Shown: piece by piece, positions 40,310 to 54,924 of the stretch
How positions within the stretch are numbered: position 1 is the first letter of the stretch
How the letters are laid out: each line of letters begins with the position of its first letter
Origin: Myripristis murdjan
Taxonomy: Eukaryota; Chordata; Actinopteri; Holocentriformes; Holocentridae
Reading direction: 5' to 3'
Assembly: GCF_902150065.1 (NCBI RefSeq)
Contig: NC_043986.1
Span: 15,400,890 to 15,464,889, forward strand
DNA length: 64,000 nucleotides
Notes under the pieces: model-generated
What the model was told of the DNA's origin: nothing
The model's input: only the letters and a program-made list of their open reading frames with translations
Database searches by the model: none
Position numbers and translations under genes: made by a program

Positions 40310-43300
40310 AAGTATGAGTTTGGTATGAAATCAACGCACGGAGGAAAATGCAGAGGCGTGGCGTTGAAACACGCGCACTCAGAAAAAAAAAAAAAAAAAA
40401 AAAAAAGTTTTGTGGGTCCCAAAGCAAACTCCTCCCATGACATCAGCCTCTGGTTTGGAGCAGTGGGATATGAGGGATGATGTGGGTGTTGGTGTTGAAT
40501 CTGCAGAAAGAGCATTGTTAAAGAGAAATCAATAATAAACCTATAGGGGCTCATTGAGTCCACTTACATAGTGACCTTTTGGTACACTGCTATTTAATAT
40601 TTCCTATCATATTGCAGTTAAATTCCTTTAGGGACTTTATTTCTGGTAGTCAGTAGCGAGCTTATTAGGATCTTATTGCGGTTTATTTATTCGTTTATTT
40701 ATGATATGATTGTCACGGTAAGGCATGTGTGCAAGTGCAGCAATCAGCTATAAACAACTATGTTCTTTAACAATAAACTATAAACAGTATAAACCAAAGA
40801 ATACAAAGTATTTTGTTGGAAATAAATTCAACATGCAACAACATCATACTGGGGATACACAGCTATACAAAAGCACTGTGAAGAAGATAAAGTGAAAAAT
40901 AAAAGTCAAAGTAAGAGGTGGTATGAGACATTTTTGTTGTAATACTGGTAAAGTTGTTTGTTTGTTTTGTGTGTATGTTTGTGTGTTGTGTGGAAGTATT
41001 TATGACATTCATCTCAGCAGACATTCTCACATGCATACACACACACACACACATAATGTTACACCCATAAAATCAGACAGACTACTATGTTATCCATCAC
41101 ATTTAAGTTAACTGGAATAAAAGCGAACATAAGCCATAGTAAAATGAAACAAACAAAAACAGAGAGAGAGGGAGAAGAGAACAGAAAGAGACAGAGAGAG
41201 AACAGAAAAAGTCTGTTTTTTAATAGCAAAAGTGCAGTCCACCATTATTTGATATAAACTGTACACTCAGTACTTAGAAAGGTTAACCACACTGGCTTTA
41301 ATGTGAAACTGCACCCCACAATTACCTCCATAGAGATTAGAGGGTGTCCCCTCGGTTGCATTTCATGGACTGTAAAACACACTGAATATTGCACACATGG
41401 CACCCCGCAAACACGGTGTATTATTGACAAATCAGCATACACATGTACAGCCTTGATATTGCCTTTGGGTAACTGTCAGATGAAAGAGCAGAGAAGAGTG
41501 TGTGAGGGGACAAATACTTGATGTGTGTGAGAGAGTAAGCTTCACAAGGCCAGAGCGAATGCTTGGACTGCACACATGGGATACTCATAGTCCAAAGTAA
41601 ACACATCATTTGCCACCCGGCCAAACTGCATCACGATGTGATTATCTGGAGCAGCGGAGACCTCACCTCTCATCATACTATTTTCATATCTGGGTGGATC
41701 AGACTAAATGTAATTGAAATTCTGTGTGCTTAATATAAAGGTTAATGCTGATTAAAATTGGGGTCAGGTTGCATTCTAGGCTTACTGTCTTTGCTCTGGA
41801 CAATCTGGGAGTTTTTGGCAGAGGACTGGGTGACTTGGCTATTGAAACAGGAAATATGTCATCATTTCACATTGATATCTTATTATACAGCTCAGTGAGC
41901 TTCTCCATCTGCTTACTCTGGTAGTACATGAGAGGGGCATCATTTTCTTACACAGTCTCTCTCTCACACACAGAAAAAAAATAAAAAAATGTGCAAATGT
42001 ATTTCCTAAATGTATAATAAATAATGCTGCAGCCTACCTATTACACTCTCGTATTTACAGCAGTGAGAGAAGTGAGGGAAAACTGGCACATGGCACACCA
42101 TGAGCCACTCTTATAACAATGATCCAGTTGTAACAGGAAATGTAATGGCTCCAGAACACAGAGTCATGAGACTGACAAAGAGACTTAAACCCTGTTAAGC
42201 TCTATATGCCTCTTGACCACTGACAATACGCCCCTGTTGCCAGTATGGTTAACAGCTACTTGTAACTGAGCTATGTCTAGCCGTGTCCATGTGTGTGGCC
42301 TCTGGAGGGCGCTGTTGACTCAGTAATGGGTGCTTTAGTGACAAAACACCAATATCTCTTCTCATGTCTTTTCAGGAATTAAAAAAAAACAACAACAACA
42401 AATATATATATTTCAAAAAAGGCTATACATTTTTTTATAATACAGTTTAATAATACAGTGTTTCAGGTTTTAACAGTCATGATCTGTGAAAGCTGTTCAG
42501 AAGGATACAGAGGAGGGTAGGTAAATGGATGGTGAGCACTTAACACATTTAATAGAATCAAGAACAGGAATAGTCAGGTGAGGTGAATTGTGCATTACTA
42601 CAGTGTCCTGTGGCCTTAATGTAAAGTAGATCAAAAACTGCAAATAAACTCTCACGTACTGTCAAATTTGCAGTGATACATTTAATGCAACATTTCAGCT
42701 CGAGACCTTCAGGGGAAAATCTGATGAGCTTTCCTGATGAAGGTCAAGTACCAGGAAACAGGAGAACTCCATGGTCTTTGACTGGGAAGTTGCACAGGGT
42801 GATGGGGGTGCCAGCCTTTTTCTGAAGTCCACTCTCATCTCAATTGTCTTCAGAGCATTCAGCTCAGGGTTGTTCATGCTGCACCTGGACACCAGATGGT
42901 CAATCGCTCTCCCGAGGGCAGAGTCATTCCCATCAGAGATGAGTTCAGTGAGGGAAGTGTCCTCTCCAGTGGTGTCTGGAGGTGCAGCTGTTGGTGTACA
43001 GAGAGAAGAATAGATGGGACAGGGTACAAAGGTGTGTTGGCTAATCTCACCTTTATATCCCTCTCCCGAATGGAGAGAGCTATTCTGGTTCTGGGCAGGA
43101 TAGATGGTGTGGATAATAGTTTGATAAAGTTGACATTATAGCATGGAAGAGTGAAACAAACATGTATGCAGAGGGTGACAAGCAACACCTTAGCTACAGT
43201 AAAAGGAACAAATGGCATTATAAGGTGCTGTACACAAAACTTACCTTCCTGACTATCTCTCTCTTGTCTTTGCTCCTGTTTTGGCTTTGGCTCTTGTCCC

Positions 43301-46300
43301 TGCCATTAGTCTGGAAGAGGGAAGTGGAAATCAAACTGTGGCTCGACACCTTGCTTTTAAAGGATTTGCTCAGTCTCACTGTCACTTGCAGGTTTTGCCA
43401 TTGAAAATTGAGGAACTAAACCTTAACCACAATAAAGTCAGTGCCATGTTATCACAGTATGCTGCAAATCATATTAAAATAAAGCCTTACCATCCATGAC
43501 ACAGTAAAATTTTTGTGTGTGATTGTTCAGAGTAGAACGTTGAATGGCAGCTTCTTTGCCTTTCTTTTTAGTGAAAAAATCAGCTTTATGGCCATGGACA
43601 CAGAACATATAGACTGATAGCTTCTTTTTGAATTGATACTTTTTATTTGGCTTTTATTTGTCATTGTTATTTTCTTAAAGTAAATCTGTTAGTTCGCACA
43701 ATACTGGACTACAACAATAGATAATTGTGTACACAATAGAATTAGGATTGTGTAGTTTGCCCCGTGGGCCATGGTAAAAGTTGAAGATGGTTGAATTGCT
43801 CTACAGTGTTTTCATTATAATTTGTGTAACTTTTTTTTGTAATAACACAAGTACAAATAACACAAGGAGTAATAACACAAAAATGAACTAGTTCAGTAAT
43901 CATGCTGAACAATCATGTTGACTGGTTTTGGCCCCTTGTTGTATGATTATGACTAATAGGTAGGGTAATAGGGTAATAAATCTCTCACTTACTCTACAAA
44001 TATGAGAAAATAAAACAACGATACAGAGAATGGTGGGATTAATTAGACATCATCATGAGCTGGCTCATGAGATTGGGTTAATTTTATACTTGTTGTCTAC
44101 CTTAATTAATTATTTTCACTGTTTAGGAACTACTCCGCTGCTGACAAATGCATCAAGCTAACAGATGCAAAGTCGCCTCTTAGGAAGAGAAATGAGTCCA
44201 CTTCTTTAAGCAGAAAGGTGAAGAGATGTTGATGTCATTGGGTTTAGAATGTCCTTTTCAATTAGCCTCTCAAACAGCAATATTTGTCTAGGATTATAAT
44301 TTGTGTCTGTTCTTATTTAACTAGGAAGAACAAGAGGCACAGCAATAACCTCCAATTTATTTATAGATTTTAGGAATATCATAATATTTACAGTTCTTGT
44401 AGCTGCATTATAATCATCATACATAATTTACTGTAATTAAACAAGCATTACCTTAAACAACATGGATCCAACTTTATAGCCTGTTTATTTTAAGAGACTA
44501 ATACTTTTCTAAACATTCCTAAGTCAAATTCCCTCTACTGCACAAAACTTCATTCTCTATTCCAGACACAACTCAGTTGTCCTGTACAAACTCCATTCAG
44601 TTTCTCTCCAGAGGTATATTACAATTACTGAGGCTTCACAAATATTGTTCTGCGATACACCTCACTAACAATAACTTCTCTGCAGGCATGGATGGCAGCC
44701 ATGGATGTTTCTGCTGTAGGAAGGAGCCAAACAAAGAATCACAGTATAGTTGAGTAGACTACAGTCTCTGGAAAAAAGAAGAAAGGGTCTTAGATGTTGG
44801 TGTGCATGTCCACCCAAGGACTATGACATTCTCCATGCAGAGAGGAGACTAATGGGATTTTTGGCAAAGCCACCTGCCTTGGAGTGAACCACTGGTAAAC
44901 AAATATATGCACACTTTGCTCTACGTGCACAGACTAAGATGGATGAATCATGCTAACGCAGCGATATACACTCCAAGACCAAACCGCAGCTCTTTCTCAA
45001 AAATTAGGCAATCAGTTGGGACAATGGAAAAGGGGAAAACAAAAAAAGTAGCAATGAGATGTTACTGCTAATTAAGAATCAAGCCATACATATGCTGTAT
45101 GTGCTGTAAAAACTCTACAAACACTTTTTAAAACATATGTGTGCCTTCTTGGGACAACACACCATTGTATTACTTTTCAACTCAGCACATTTTAATGGTG
45201 AATGCATATTGTCCCAAAACAGACACAGATGTCTTAAAATTACACTTCCTTTACCATCAATTCAGGACACTGTTGGATGCTCACTTGCCCAAGGTCATGA
45301 GCTCTTGGAGGAGGTGTGGAGAGGAGTTAGTCAGCGTCCAAATAGCTGACTTTGGTTTTACCACTGTTGCCCTGCAGGCAGTCCATCGCAGATACAGCCC
45401 TACTTAGCTCTGTCTCTCTTTGCACAGACACTGCTGAGAGATCACCAACAAACCCCCTCAAATCAGTCCCAGACTATTGCTGTGAAATGAGCCTCTCATT
45501 TTCTGCTCCAGTGAATTGCAAAACTGCATCATAATCTGCCACTTGACTGTCATCATTTCCACTATGAATACAGGTTTTGTTTTATTGTTTTTTTCTAGAG
45601 TGACAGTTCTGGTAAGCTTCACCGCAGTGCAACCACAGTTTCAGCTCAGGGGTTTTTTAATCCTGTAGTTTTAAGGCTCCTACTTTTCTCCCTGCCCACT
45701 TGCTAAGCTTTTTTGTGAACATCTAAAACTCCTCATACACCATCCGAAAACCCTCTTTGTCCTATGGAGCGGTAATAGGATTAGGATCAGAGACATGTCT
45801 AACCCATGCCTTAACCCCAGTCACAGACATGATTAAGGTTCATTCTGCAGCCACACCCGAGGACAAAGAAAAGTACATGGAAAAAATAATCCATGTATTG
45901 CAACACGTGCATGCATTTTAAATCGCACAAACGGTCAAATATATACACACACATTTGTCTCCATGGCCTTTCTTCAATGATACACTGCCAACTTAGGGAC
46001 ACAAGGGCCTGTAAATCCCTAATTAATTAACATAAAATAAATTAATAATAATAATGATAATTTAATATTGACAGGGTTGCTGTTTGTGGCCTCACCATGT
46101 TGGTTCACTGGAAAAAAAAGTTTACTTAAGTGGGATGTGGGATGGTGGAGGTTACACTTAAGTGGATGGGAGGACTTACAGATAATTAGGTAGCAGATAA
46201 CTCGAAGAAAACAGGATTGGTGGGGAATCTACCTCGGTTGTAAAGCCAGCAAGTGTACAAAATCTTAAATCTCACAACAATAGTGTGGTACCATTTTCAG

Positions 46301-48500
46301 GTGGTAAGATGGCTTCCTTAGGCAAACAGACAGGACACTTCTATTTGTTCAAAGAGACAAAGTGCACTAACGTCAGTTTTCCACTAGATGGTGAGCCTCA
46401 TCTTTCTGTAAAGGGAAACCTTAATATTAAAGTTTTATCAAAGAGAATAGACTGGAGGAACAGCGGTAAAAGAATGTAGTATGGGTAACGTATGCGTGTA
46501 TATAATTTTATATGTTTATGCACACAAGTTCAGTTACGTTGTGGGCATGGCAGCTTGGATTAAGTAATGTATGATGTTTTTTGACCTCCACTGGCAAATA
46601 AGGAGTTGCAGTTTTTGCTTCAAAACAGAGTACCAGCCAAAAAGTGAGTTTGAAGCCAGAAGACTCAGCACCTGGCAGAGTAATCAAAGACTCACTGGCA
46701 AGGTTTGAGATTTCCATCTGTAAAATGACAGACGTTGGTAAGATTTGTCAGTGAGCCTCACCTGCCACGCTGGCCGGTAACAGTCTCAGCTTTAAACTGT
46801 GCTTGGTTTTCATCGGTTCCCAAACTTTGTCCTTGTTGGCTACCGTACACTCTCTCTGACCATGAGCCAATCAAATCAAACCAAAACAAAGGCACTGGGG
46901 TAGCGTTCAAAATTATTCAAACTTCCCTTTTGTTGTTGGTTGACCTTTAAAGTGATATTATATGAGTTTATTGTTTTTCTTGATTTGAAACCTACAAGAA
47001 ATAAGAGACACATCCACACTATTCCTCACCACCCCCCGTTTCTGTCTGCTTTTCATCTTTAGAAGGCATCAAGACTCACTTTTGGCTCAGAGGTGTTTGT
47101 GCTCCTTTTCAGTGCTTCTATTCTTTCTATTCGATCTATTTCTTTTTCATTTTAATTTTCTTTTAATGAGGTTTGAGTTTCTGCACGTACTTGTATTTTC
47201 TTTGTCTGTTCAACCATTGTGGCTGTTAGTGCTGATGCTAACTACCAAGTTCTTCTCCTGTTTATTCCAACCGAGCTGCTCTTGCTGCTTCCAGAAATGT
47301 AAAATGCATCACTGGCAGTGCAGCAGTCGATTTATTTCCAGAGAAAGTCCCAACCGACACAGAGTGTCCAGAACAGCAAATATGCTGTAAAAGCTGTCAT
47401 GGACTCGCTATAGTTTAAAATACTACTGTATGGTTAGATTATTACTTGTATCTAACCATACTGCTATTGTTAGATATTGTTGAGGTTTGATTCTATTTGT
47501 GTTGTTAGATTTATAGTTATTGCGTTTTATAAGTATTGCATTTTTTTCCAGGCAGTTTGTGATTAACTCCATCCAACGCATCGCACCTGGACTTGGTCCT
47601 GAATGGCTCCTGTCACCACACAATTGCTGAATTCCTTCCAGTTTGGCAAGTCTGCAGCTTTTGAACTGGAAAACAGCCACTCAGCAGGTTTACATCATTT
47701 GAATTAGAGGGGGTGGAGTTGTCAGCCAATCAGAGTCCAGTATCGCCTGCGAGGACTTCCCTGCAGATATGTATTATGGTGATTCTGTGCAACGGTACAG
47801 TAAAAATATTGCTTGTTGCACCTTTAAATAATATGATCCATCCCAGAGCTGTCGCACACACACCACGCACACACAAGTGTTCACACTGACTACTCAAATA
47901 CACAGGCACAGATGTGCAAAGCCTCAGACTGAAATGTGTGTGTCCTGCTATGAGCACTGTACACCAAGGGTGCGGTCAGGGTAAATCAGTAACAAAGATA
48001 TCACGTGTTAAAGTGCGTGCGTATGCCTCTGTGCACGCATGTGCGCGCGCATCTGCATCAGAAAAGAAGAGCTATTTAGTTGGCCTGGCTAAACATTAAA
48101 ATATTATATACTTGTAAAGTTAAGTAGTTGGAAAGTGTGTGAGAGTGTGTGCATGTTTGTATACACAAGCCACCGAGTTTCACATGTCATCGACCAGGAA
48201 GAAAGTCAAGTGTGTCCTTGTGTGACCTGGGTGTGAGCGCTGAAACACACTGTTATCAGATACAGCTCTCACAGCCAGATAAAACCAGACCAACATCATG
48301 ACTATCACGCTCCCTGGCAAGGCATTTTGAACCTCTCTGCAACGGGTAACATTTATCTGATTTGCCTCACTCAGATCTACTGCATGATGTAGTGCCGTTG
48401 TTCATTAGACTGTCAATATTGAATTCATTTAATATATATCTGTCTTCCTGCATAGTTTATTTAATGAATACAGTCCCTGTGCATTTGGAATACATTTACT
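40310..48500. other. Intergenic region without a supported gene
   Basis: Mostly AT-rich DNA with short CA and GA tracts. One minus-strand open stretch (about 43137-42693, near 148 codons, no homology recognised) is not accepted as a gene. A CTCF-like motif lies near 42299-42314. No RNA gene was recognised. Confidence 0.55.
42299..42314 (+). promoter_or_regulatory. CTCF-like motif
   Basis: CCTCTGGAGGGCGCTG fits the CTCF core (CCxxxAGGGGGCGCTG) with one change in the G run. In isolation it is a moderate prediction. Confidence 0.35.
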
Positions 48501-50040
48501 TCGACAAATGTAGAGTTCAGTTCAGTACAGTCTAGCTGTGACTATATTAGTCCTCCCCTCCTTCTCTCTTGCGAAGGGAGAGGAGAGTCAGGAGTTGGAC
48601 GCCTGCCAAAAGAGGCTGGCCTGCCGTGCAGCTGAAACTTTTACAAGCCAAGCAGGAAGAGACACGGAGCGATCGAATAAGAAAAAAAGAAGAAAAGAGA
48701 GAGGGAGAGAGACATCTCAGCCCTCAACTTTACAGCCCCTCCTCCCCCTTCCCTCTCTCTTTCTTTTCTCATCGCTTGTTAAAGCCATACTGTATTTGCC
48801 CGCCTTCGTTGGCAGGGGGTAAGCATAGGGCTGGAGGACAGGACGGGAGGGGAGGGGAGGAGAGGGGGACTTCGGGTTCAGAGAGTTCAGCTGAGGAGAG
48901 AAATAAATTCATAAACAACAAAGGAGACGTGACGTCAGGTTGAGGGGCAGTCCAACTCGCTGCCTGAATCTGAGCCTCCATGGAAGAACCAGATTGTTCA
49001 CACCACTTTTTGTGTGTGTGTGTACGTGGTGTGTACAGTAAATGAATGTGTGTGTACAGTATGAATATGGGTGTGTGTGCATGTGCGCGCGTTTGTGTCT
49101 CATCTTCGAGAAAAGAATCGTGGAGTTTTGGCAGAGAAGCTGGACTATTGTGGTCTGTTTTGTCTCCACGGTGAGTGTTTGAGCATGGGGAGAACCCTCC
49201 AAAAATGTGTGTGTGTATGTGTGTGTGTGTGTTCGTGTCCATTTGAACACTCGGTGGACCCAGGTATTACTGTGGCTGCCACAAGGAATTAACTCTTTCA
49301 CTCGCCAAAGACAAATACATCTTCATTTGTTTTCTTCAGTAGGCAGTTTTTCATAGACAAAGAACAAGTATCTATTTGCAGTTGAATAATAATAATAAAA
49401 AAAAACACTTGTGCTCTATTTCAAGTAAGAATTATACGTAGAATTTTGAAGGTGGAGGATATTGATAAGTGCGCTGTGATTGGCCAGTGTGGCTCAGGAT
49501 ACCTGCCAAAGCTGCTGTGATTGGTCATTACTCAGACTGCAGAGACAATAGACTGCTGATCAACAGATTGTTTTGCATTTTCCCTCTTAATGATTGAACT
49601 TATCTACTTATCTAGGGAAGACCGCTGGCTGATGCAAGATCCGCATTCGTGTTCAGCTTTCTTCCTGGCATGAGCAAAATGCAGGGAGACCTGGGAAAGA
49701 TGCCAGTGGCTGAAAAAAAAAAAAAAAAAAAAAACATTTGTGACATTCTCTGAAATACCCCCTTCATCACTCATTGATTCATTTAGCTGAACTCTCCTGA
49801 GCCCCTCCCACTGAGCAGGACTGATATTATCCCTGATGGAGGGAGAGGGTGAACCGAGGGAAGGATGGAGGGAAAGACAAAGAAAAGCGGGCAGGATAAA
49901 GACGTCGAAAATGTGTAAGGACAGCAAGTCCCGGGGGATTCCTCTTTCAGATGAGAACTTGACAACAAAATGGCGTCTGTTTAGAGTTCAAAATCTCAGT
50001 GAGATGGAATAATAATAATACGGCAGAAATGTCGGGATCT

Positions 50041-50041
50041 G

Positions 50042-50072
<31 letters not shown>
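50041..50072. repeat. (CT)n microsatellite
   Basis: CT repeat at the start of a long pyrimidine-rich stretch that runs to about 50460. Confidence 0.9.
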
Positions 50073-50078
<6 letters not shown>

Positions 50079-50575
50079 TTGACCATCTGTGTGTTGTCGC
50101 AGTACAGTACAAATACAGTAAGAGGGGAGAAAAGTGTGTTTGGGGTGTCAGATAATTGACACACAAACTCGGAGGGCTCCCAGCTGCTGTCCCGCCGTTT
50201 ACCGCCGGTCTCTGTCTCTCTCTCTCGTCTGTCCACTCGCACCACTTCATTTATCTGTCCTCCTTCCTCTTTCTCTCTCCTCCTGTCTTTTTTCGTCTTA
50301 TTCTTTCTCACTCTCTTTCTTAATTTCTCCGACTCCTCCTCTTTTGTGCCCCCCCACCACCCCCCACCCCACTCGCTGCACCACGTCCCTCCCTTCCTCT
50401 TTCTGTGTCTCTATGCCCCCCCCCCCCTCCCCTCCTCTCTTTCTCTCCTTCCCTCTTGGCAGCAATGCCAAAGTGGGCAGGCAGAGTGAGGCAAACACGG
50501 AGCAGGGCAGAGCAGAGGGCGATCCAAAGGCTGGCAAATTGATTATGTGTATGTTTGTGTTTTGGAGAGTTCTCT

Positions 50576-50640
50576 CTGTGTGTGTGTGTGTGTGTGTAGG
50601 TGTGTGTTTGTGTGTGTGTGTGTGTGTGTGTTTGTGTGCG
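50576..50640. repeat. (TG)n microsatellite
   Basis: Interrupted TG repeat; more TG tracts follow at about 50750-50780 and 51622-51657. Confidence 0.9.
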
Positions 50641-51125
50641 TTTGTGTTTTGATCGTGCGCAATGGTAAGCAAAGCGAGTCTATTTTGGAGCTTTTGTGTG
50701 CGCGTGTGTCTTATACTGTGGCTCGTGCGTGTCTGTGTGTGTTTTAGAGCCGTGTGTGTGAATGTGTGTGTGTGTGTGTGAGCAGACGTCCCCTTGTCAC
50801 CCCGTGTGCGGACAGACGCAGTCACGCCAGTAGGAGGGGATTGTGGGAAGGGGGCGTAGCTCTCAGAGGGTGTGCTCTCCTCCTCTCTTTTCCCTTCTTC
50901 CCGCCATCACGGCCCTCTTCTCCTCCAGTCCTCCGGCCCAGCCCGCCGCTCACACACAGGCTCCAGGTATTTCTCTTTTTTATCCTGCGACACCTCTACC
51001 CCTCTCTCTCACTGCCCTGTAATCCTCCTTCTCTCCTTCCTTCCTCCCTTTCCTCTGTCCTTCATTGCTGTCTTCCTCCTGTAAAACGTGTCTGTCGTCG
51101 CTGGCTGCCACGCCGCACCACGCTC

Positions 51126-51137
51126 GCCGCCATTTTG
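51126..51137 (-). promoter_or_regulatory. YY1-type motif in a CpG-bearing block
   Basis: CAAAATGGCGGC on the minus strand is a near-perfect YY1 site. YY1 sites of this form are common just downstream of TATA-less start sites (family knowledge). It is a candidate start region for a plus-strand transcript towards let-7. Confidence 0.4.
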
Positions 51138-53022
51138 GCTCGATGGAAGACAACAGGAGAAAGTTTTCTGGAGCTCGGAGGGACTCCCTGCTGACCATCT
51201 TCCCCTCCTCTCTCCTCTTTTATCTCTCCTCCTGTCCCTCTCTGCTGTAGGACAGGAAGCTCTGGCAGAGTGGTAAACAGTGTTTCTGTGGCATGCTGCA
51301 CTTAACAGGTGTCTCTTTATAGACTGGCAAAAGGGAGGACAGGCCTTCTTGATTACTTTTAGACCGCAGAGGCTTGACTGTGCCAGCGTACTGTTGTTGT
51401 CTTCAGGTCAACTCAATAGGTATAAATTTAGCTGCTTACCAGTGCGAGGGGCTACACCCACAGGACCACTGAGACGCTTGGCAGGGCTCTTATCACCCAC
51501 AGCCGTTATGATAGTTGATACGAGGGCAATATTTACCCTGTTTCTCCCTCCCTGCACAAACTGTTTGCACTCTCTGCCACTATCAAAACGAAGTTGTGTG
51601 GCAGTTGTTTCACAGGAATACATGTGTGTGTGTGCGTGTGTGTGTGTGTGTGTGTGTTATCTTTCTGCATTCAAGAGGTGTGACAGTTGTTATGAGTGCC
51701 AACTGTACTGTTTGTCTTGAGGCATTGTCTCTAGTACACAACTGTACGTGATACTTTGCGCTTGACAGGAAACTCAAGCAGAAATGAAACCGAGGCAGGG
51801 CAAACAAACAGACGGCACAGTGAAAATAGAGTCACAGAGCAGGAGCACCTTTTTTCACAGATTACACCGTTTATCCTGACTGTGTGTGTGCTCTTCAGTA
51901 GCACTTCAGTTGTGTTGCTGTCCAAAAACAAACACCAAAAAAACAAAAAACAAAAAAACAACAGCATATATCTGGTATTCATTTGTGAGAAAACAAGGTC
52001 TCGACACCCGAGCGTTGCAGTGCGTCTAAAGTCACTTGCAACAATCGAGAATGCCATGTGACTAAAAGCAGATATGAATGTTGCACTCCCTGCGATTGCC
52101 AAAACAGGATATGTAAATAAAACAAATGCTGATTAGATCACTAAACATAGTTTGGGAGGGGAAATTCAATTCTGATTGAATTATCTAAAGTATCTGTGTA
52201 TCGTGTGCACGATAACACATCCTATAACTGGATTGTCTATCTTTAATAGCTCGAACTAAAAAGGGGGCTGGTGTTAAGATGGCGCCTCCGTGCCACGTGT
52301 TTAAGAATCAGAGAATAAGGGCAGACTCTTTCCTAATGTCCTCAAAATTCATCGACATGCTATTCACAGTCTCTGTCTATCAATTTCTGTTGTTTTGAAT
52401 TGTTCAGTTTTGGCACTGTGTGGCAAATGAATTTGTTTAAAACATTAAAGAAGAAATATTTCAAGTGGAAGCTTTTTTTATGTCTATCGATGCGACAGTG
52501 ATGAAGAGAAAATGTTGAGGGGAAAGGGGCTGGAGTGAGACAATGAGAGATATAGAGAGAGAAAGAGTGAGGCAGAGTGGAAGAGCTCTTTCTCCGCCCC
52601 TTGCTTATCCTCAGATGAACTTATCATGTTGCCTCATTATGTTTCTGTGTTTTTCTCCTGGAGGCAGTCAGGCTAACTTCCTGCATTCAGCCTGAACTTA
52701 GCTGATTGGCTGATATCTTGGCTGTCCGCCGCGGCTGCAGCAAGGCAACAGGAAGTACCTCTGCTGTTGCAGGAAGCAGCAGCTGGTTCAGCATAGCATA
52801 TACAATCTTGTGCACTCTATACAGTGTATGTATGGGCACATGCATCCACACAAATGCATGCACACAAATACACACGCACAAATGCACACACACACGCGTG
52901 CACACACACGCACGCGTGACATGTATTTGAGAATGTATGCAAGACGTGTCTTTCTCAATGTGTGTATGTTTCTCTTTGTTTGTATGCATGTGCATGTATA
53001 TATATATATATGTATATGTGTT

Positions 53023-53023
53023 T

Positions 53024-53061
<38 letters not shown>
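53023..53061. repeat. (TG)n microsatellite
   Basis: TG repeat preceded by a short TA tract at about 52998-53012. Confidence 0.9.
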
Positions 53062-53062
<1 letters not shown>

Positions 53063-54418
53063 ATCGGTGAATGCTGTGACATGTGGGCGTCCGACAACAT
53101 GCCCAGAGACTGGGCCAGGCATCAGAGCTATCAGAAGCATTTGAAACCATGGCAACAACACATCTCATCAGCAGATTAGTGAAACCATAGACAAGTAGTG
53201 GGTAAGTGGAACGGAGGAAAAGGGATAGAGAAGAGAGAGGAAGAGGAGAAAACAGCTTTGATGTATAATTCTTCAATCTGGGTCGTCAATACTAGGAATA
53301 GGAATTGGTTCATGGACCAGTGATTCTGCCACAGTGCCTTTTTCCCCCCTGAAAATATTCATTCCTACTGTTTTAAAGTCATCAGCTGTTAAAAGTTTAC
53401 AGCCTGTTGGTGGCAAAGACACACACTGTAAAACAAAACAAAAGAGAGAGACACTTGAATATCAGTCTAAAATTAGACGGGGATTTACAAGCTTTGGAAT
53501 GAGAGTGGGCCGCACCAACAATGTTTTTGTTGTTGTTGTTTTTTCTTTCTTTTTTTTTTTTACTGATCTTTCCACTTTGCCCCACTTCGATGTCTGTATC
53601 TACGGGTGAAATTACTGGTGGACACTGGGAGAGTTACACTTCAAGAGGACCATATTACGCTTTCATCACACACATTGTCCAAGATGTTTACTTAGCCCTT
53701 GTGCTTGTGAGCGTGTGGACTTGTGTGAACTCCTTGTCCTTTGTCTTTCAAAACAGACAAGAATTTAACCAACAGCAGTTCATTCATATACTTCATATAC
53801 TTCATGTAATTACCAGACCTGTGTTGCCATAGGCTGGACTCTTTCCATGTGTACAGATCAAGCAATTCGGCTGTTACAGGCACTACATGTCTTTATACAT
53901 GTGCTTCCCTGTGCGTGTGGGTGTGGGTGTGTGGGTGTGTGGGTGTGTGTATGCATGTGTGTGTGTGAGTTTGTGCCTTGGTAATGAGGATATAGAGAAC
54001 ATCAGAGTGGGCACCATGCCAAGTGGGCATGGAACAGCCTCAGCTCCCCCTTCCTTCGCTCTTTAATGTAGAAATCAGGCATTCCTTAGGGAACGGGCAG
54101 GATGAGAAAGCTGGTACAACAACAATATCACCACAGTGTGCTGTCGAAGAAGGAGCCCGCTCCTTTGAAAGTGCCAGACACCCAGACGGTCTTCCTCTTG
54201 TAAGTAAGACTCGGGGAGAGCGATATTAAACAGGCGTTGCATCAGTTTGCATCTTTTTAACTGTGGGAATTCTTCATTGTGCCATTCACTGTGTGGCATA
54301 CTTCCCCTGCCAACTCTACCTCCACACCCCTCCTTCCCTTTGCCCACCATCACCACCTCCTTCCTCCCTCATTGAAATTCTGCCTGGCACACAGACACTG
54401 CCCATTCTTGGCATCAAG

Positions 54419-54419
<1 letters not shown>

Positions 54420-54467
<48 letters not shown>

Positions 54468-54472
54468 AGAGG
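54420..54472. repeat. (GA)n microsatellite
   Basis: GA repeat passing into GGGA units. Confidence 0.9.
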
Positions 54473-54869
54473 GAGAGGAGAAACACACAAGAACCTGTAC
54501 CAATCGTCTGGTGCCCCCACCGTTGTGTCTGTGCCAAGCATTCATCCTGTCTCGCGGACCAAGGGACCAGGCAATCCAATAGGTATTTCCCTGCCTCTGC
54601 TTCCTGCGAAAATCTGCTCCAATTCTGAGGAGTTTTGTTGGCAACTGAGTGTGCTGTGCGTGTTTGGGGATTTGCTAATTAATTTGTGTGTTTACGTCGT
54701 TTGAACTGGGTGAGGAGTAAATCCGACGAATCCTGCATCCTTTGACTGTGGAGGAGAGGAAGCTAAGGCCTATTGTTTCAACGATATTTTTTTTTTTTTG
54801 GTTTTGTTTTGTTTTAATTGTAGAGTGGCTTTTGATTTGCAAAGAAAGGCACAGTAGTGACAAGTTCTT

Positions 54870-54884
54870 TGTGTGTGTGCGTGC

Positions 54885-54921
<37 letters not shown>

Positions 54922-54924
54922 TGT
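54870..54924. repeat. (TG)n microsatellite
   Basis: TG repeat with GCGTGCGT interruptions at the left. Confidence 0.9.

Noticed and set aside
48538-49301. Overlapping frames of 94-157 codons on both strands
   Set aside because: Purine-rich and CA-rich low complexity, with no homology recognised.
50134-50825. Long open frames of 170-175 codons on both strands
   Set aside because: They consist of Ser/Leu/Pro or Thr/His strings read from CT and TG microsatellites, with no domain and no splice context.
52687-53276. Open frames of 137-162 codons over a CA/TG region
   Set aside because: Low-complexity translation of a microsatellite; composition is Thr-His or Cys-Val repeats.
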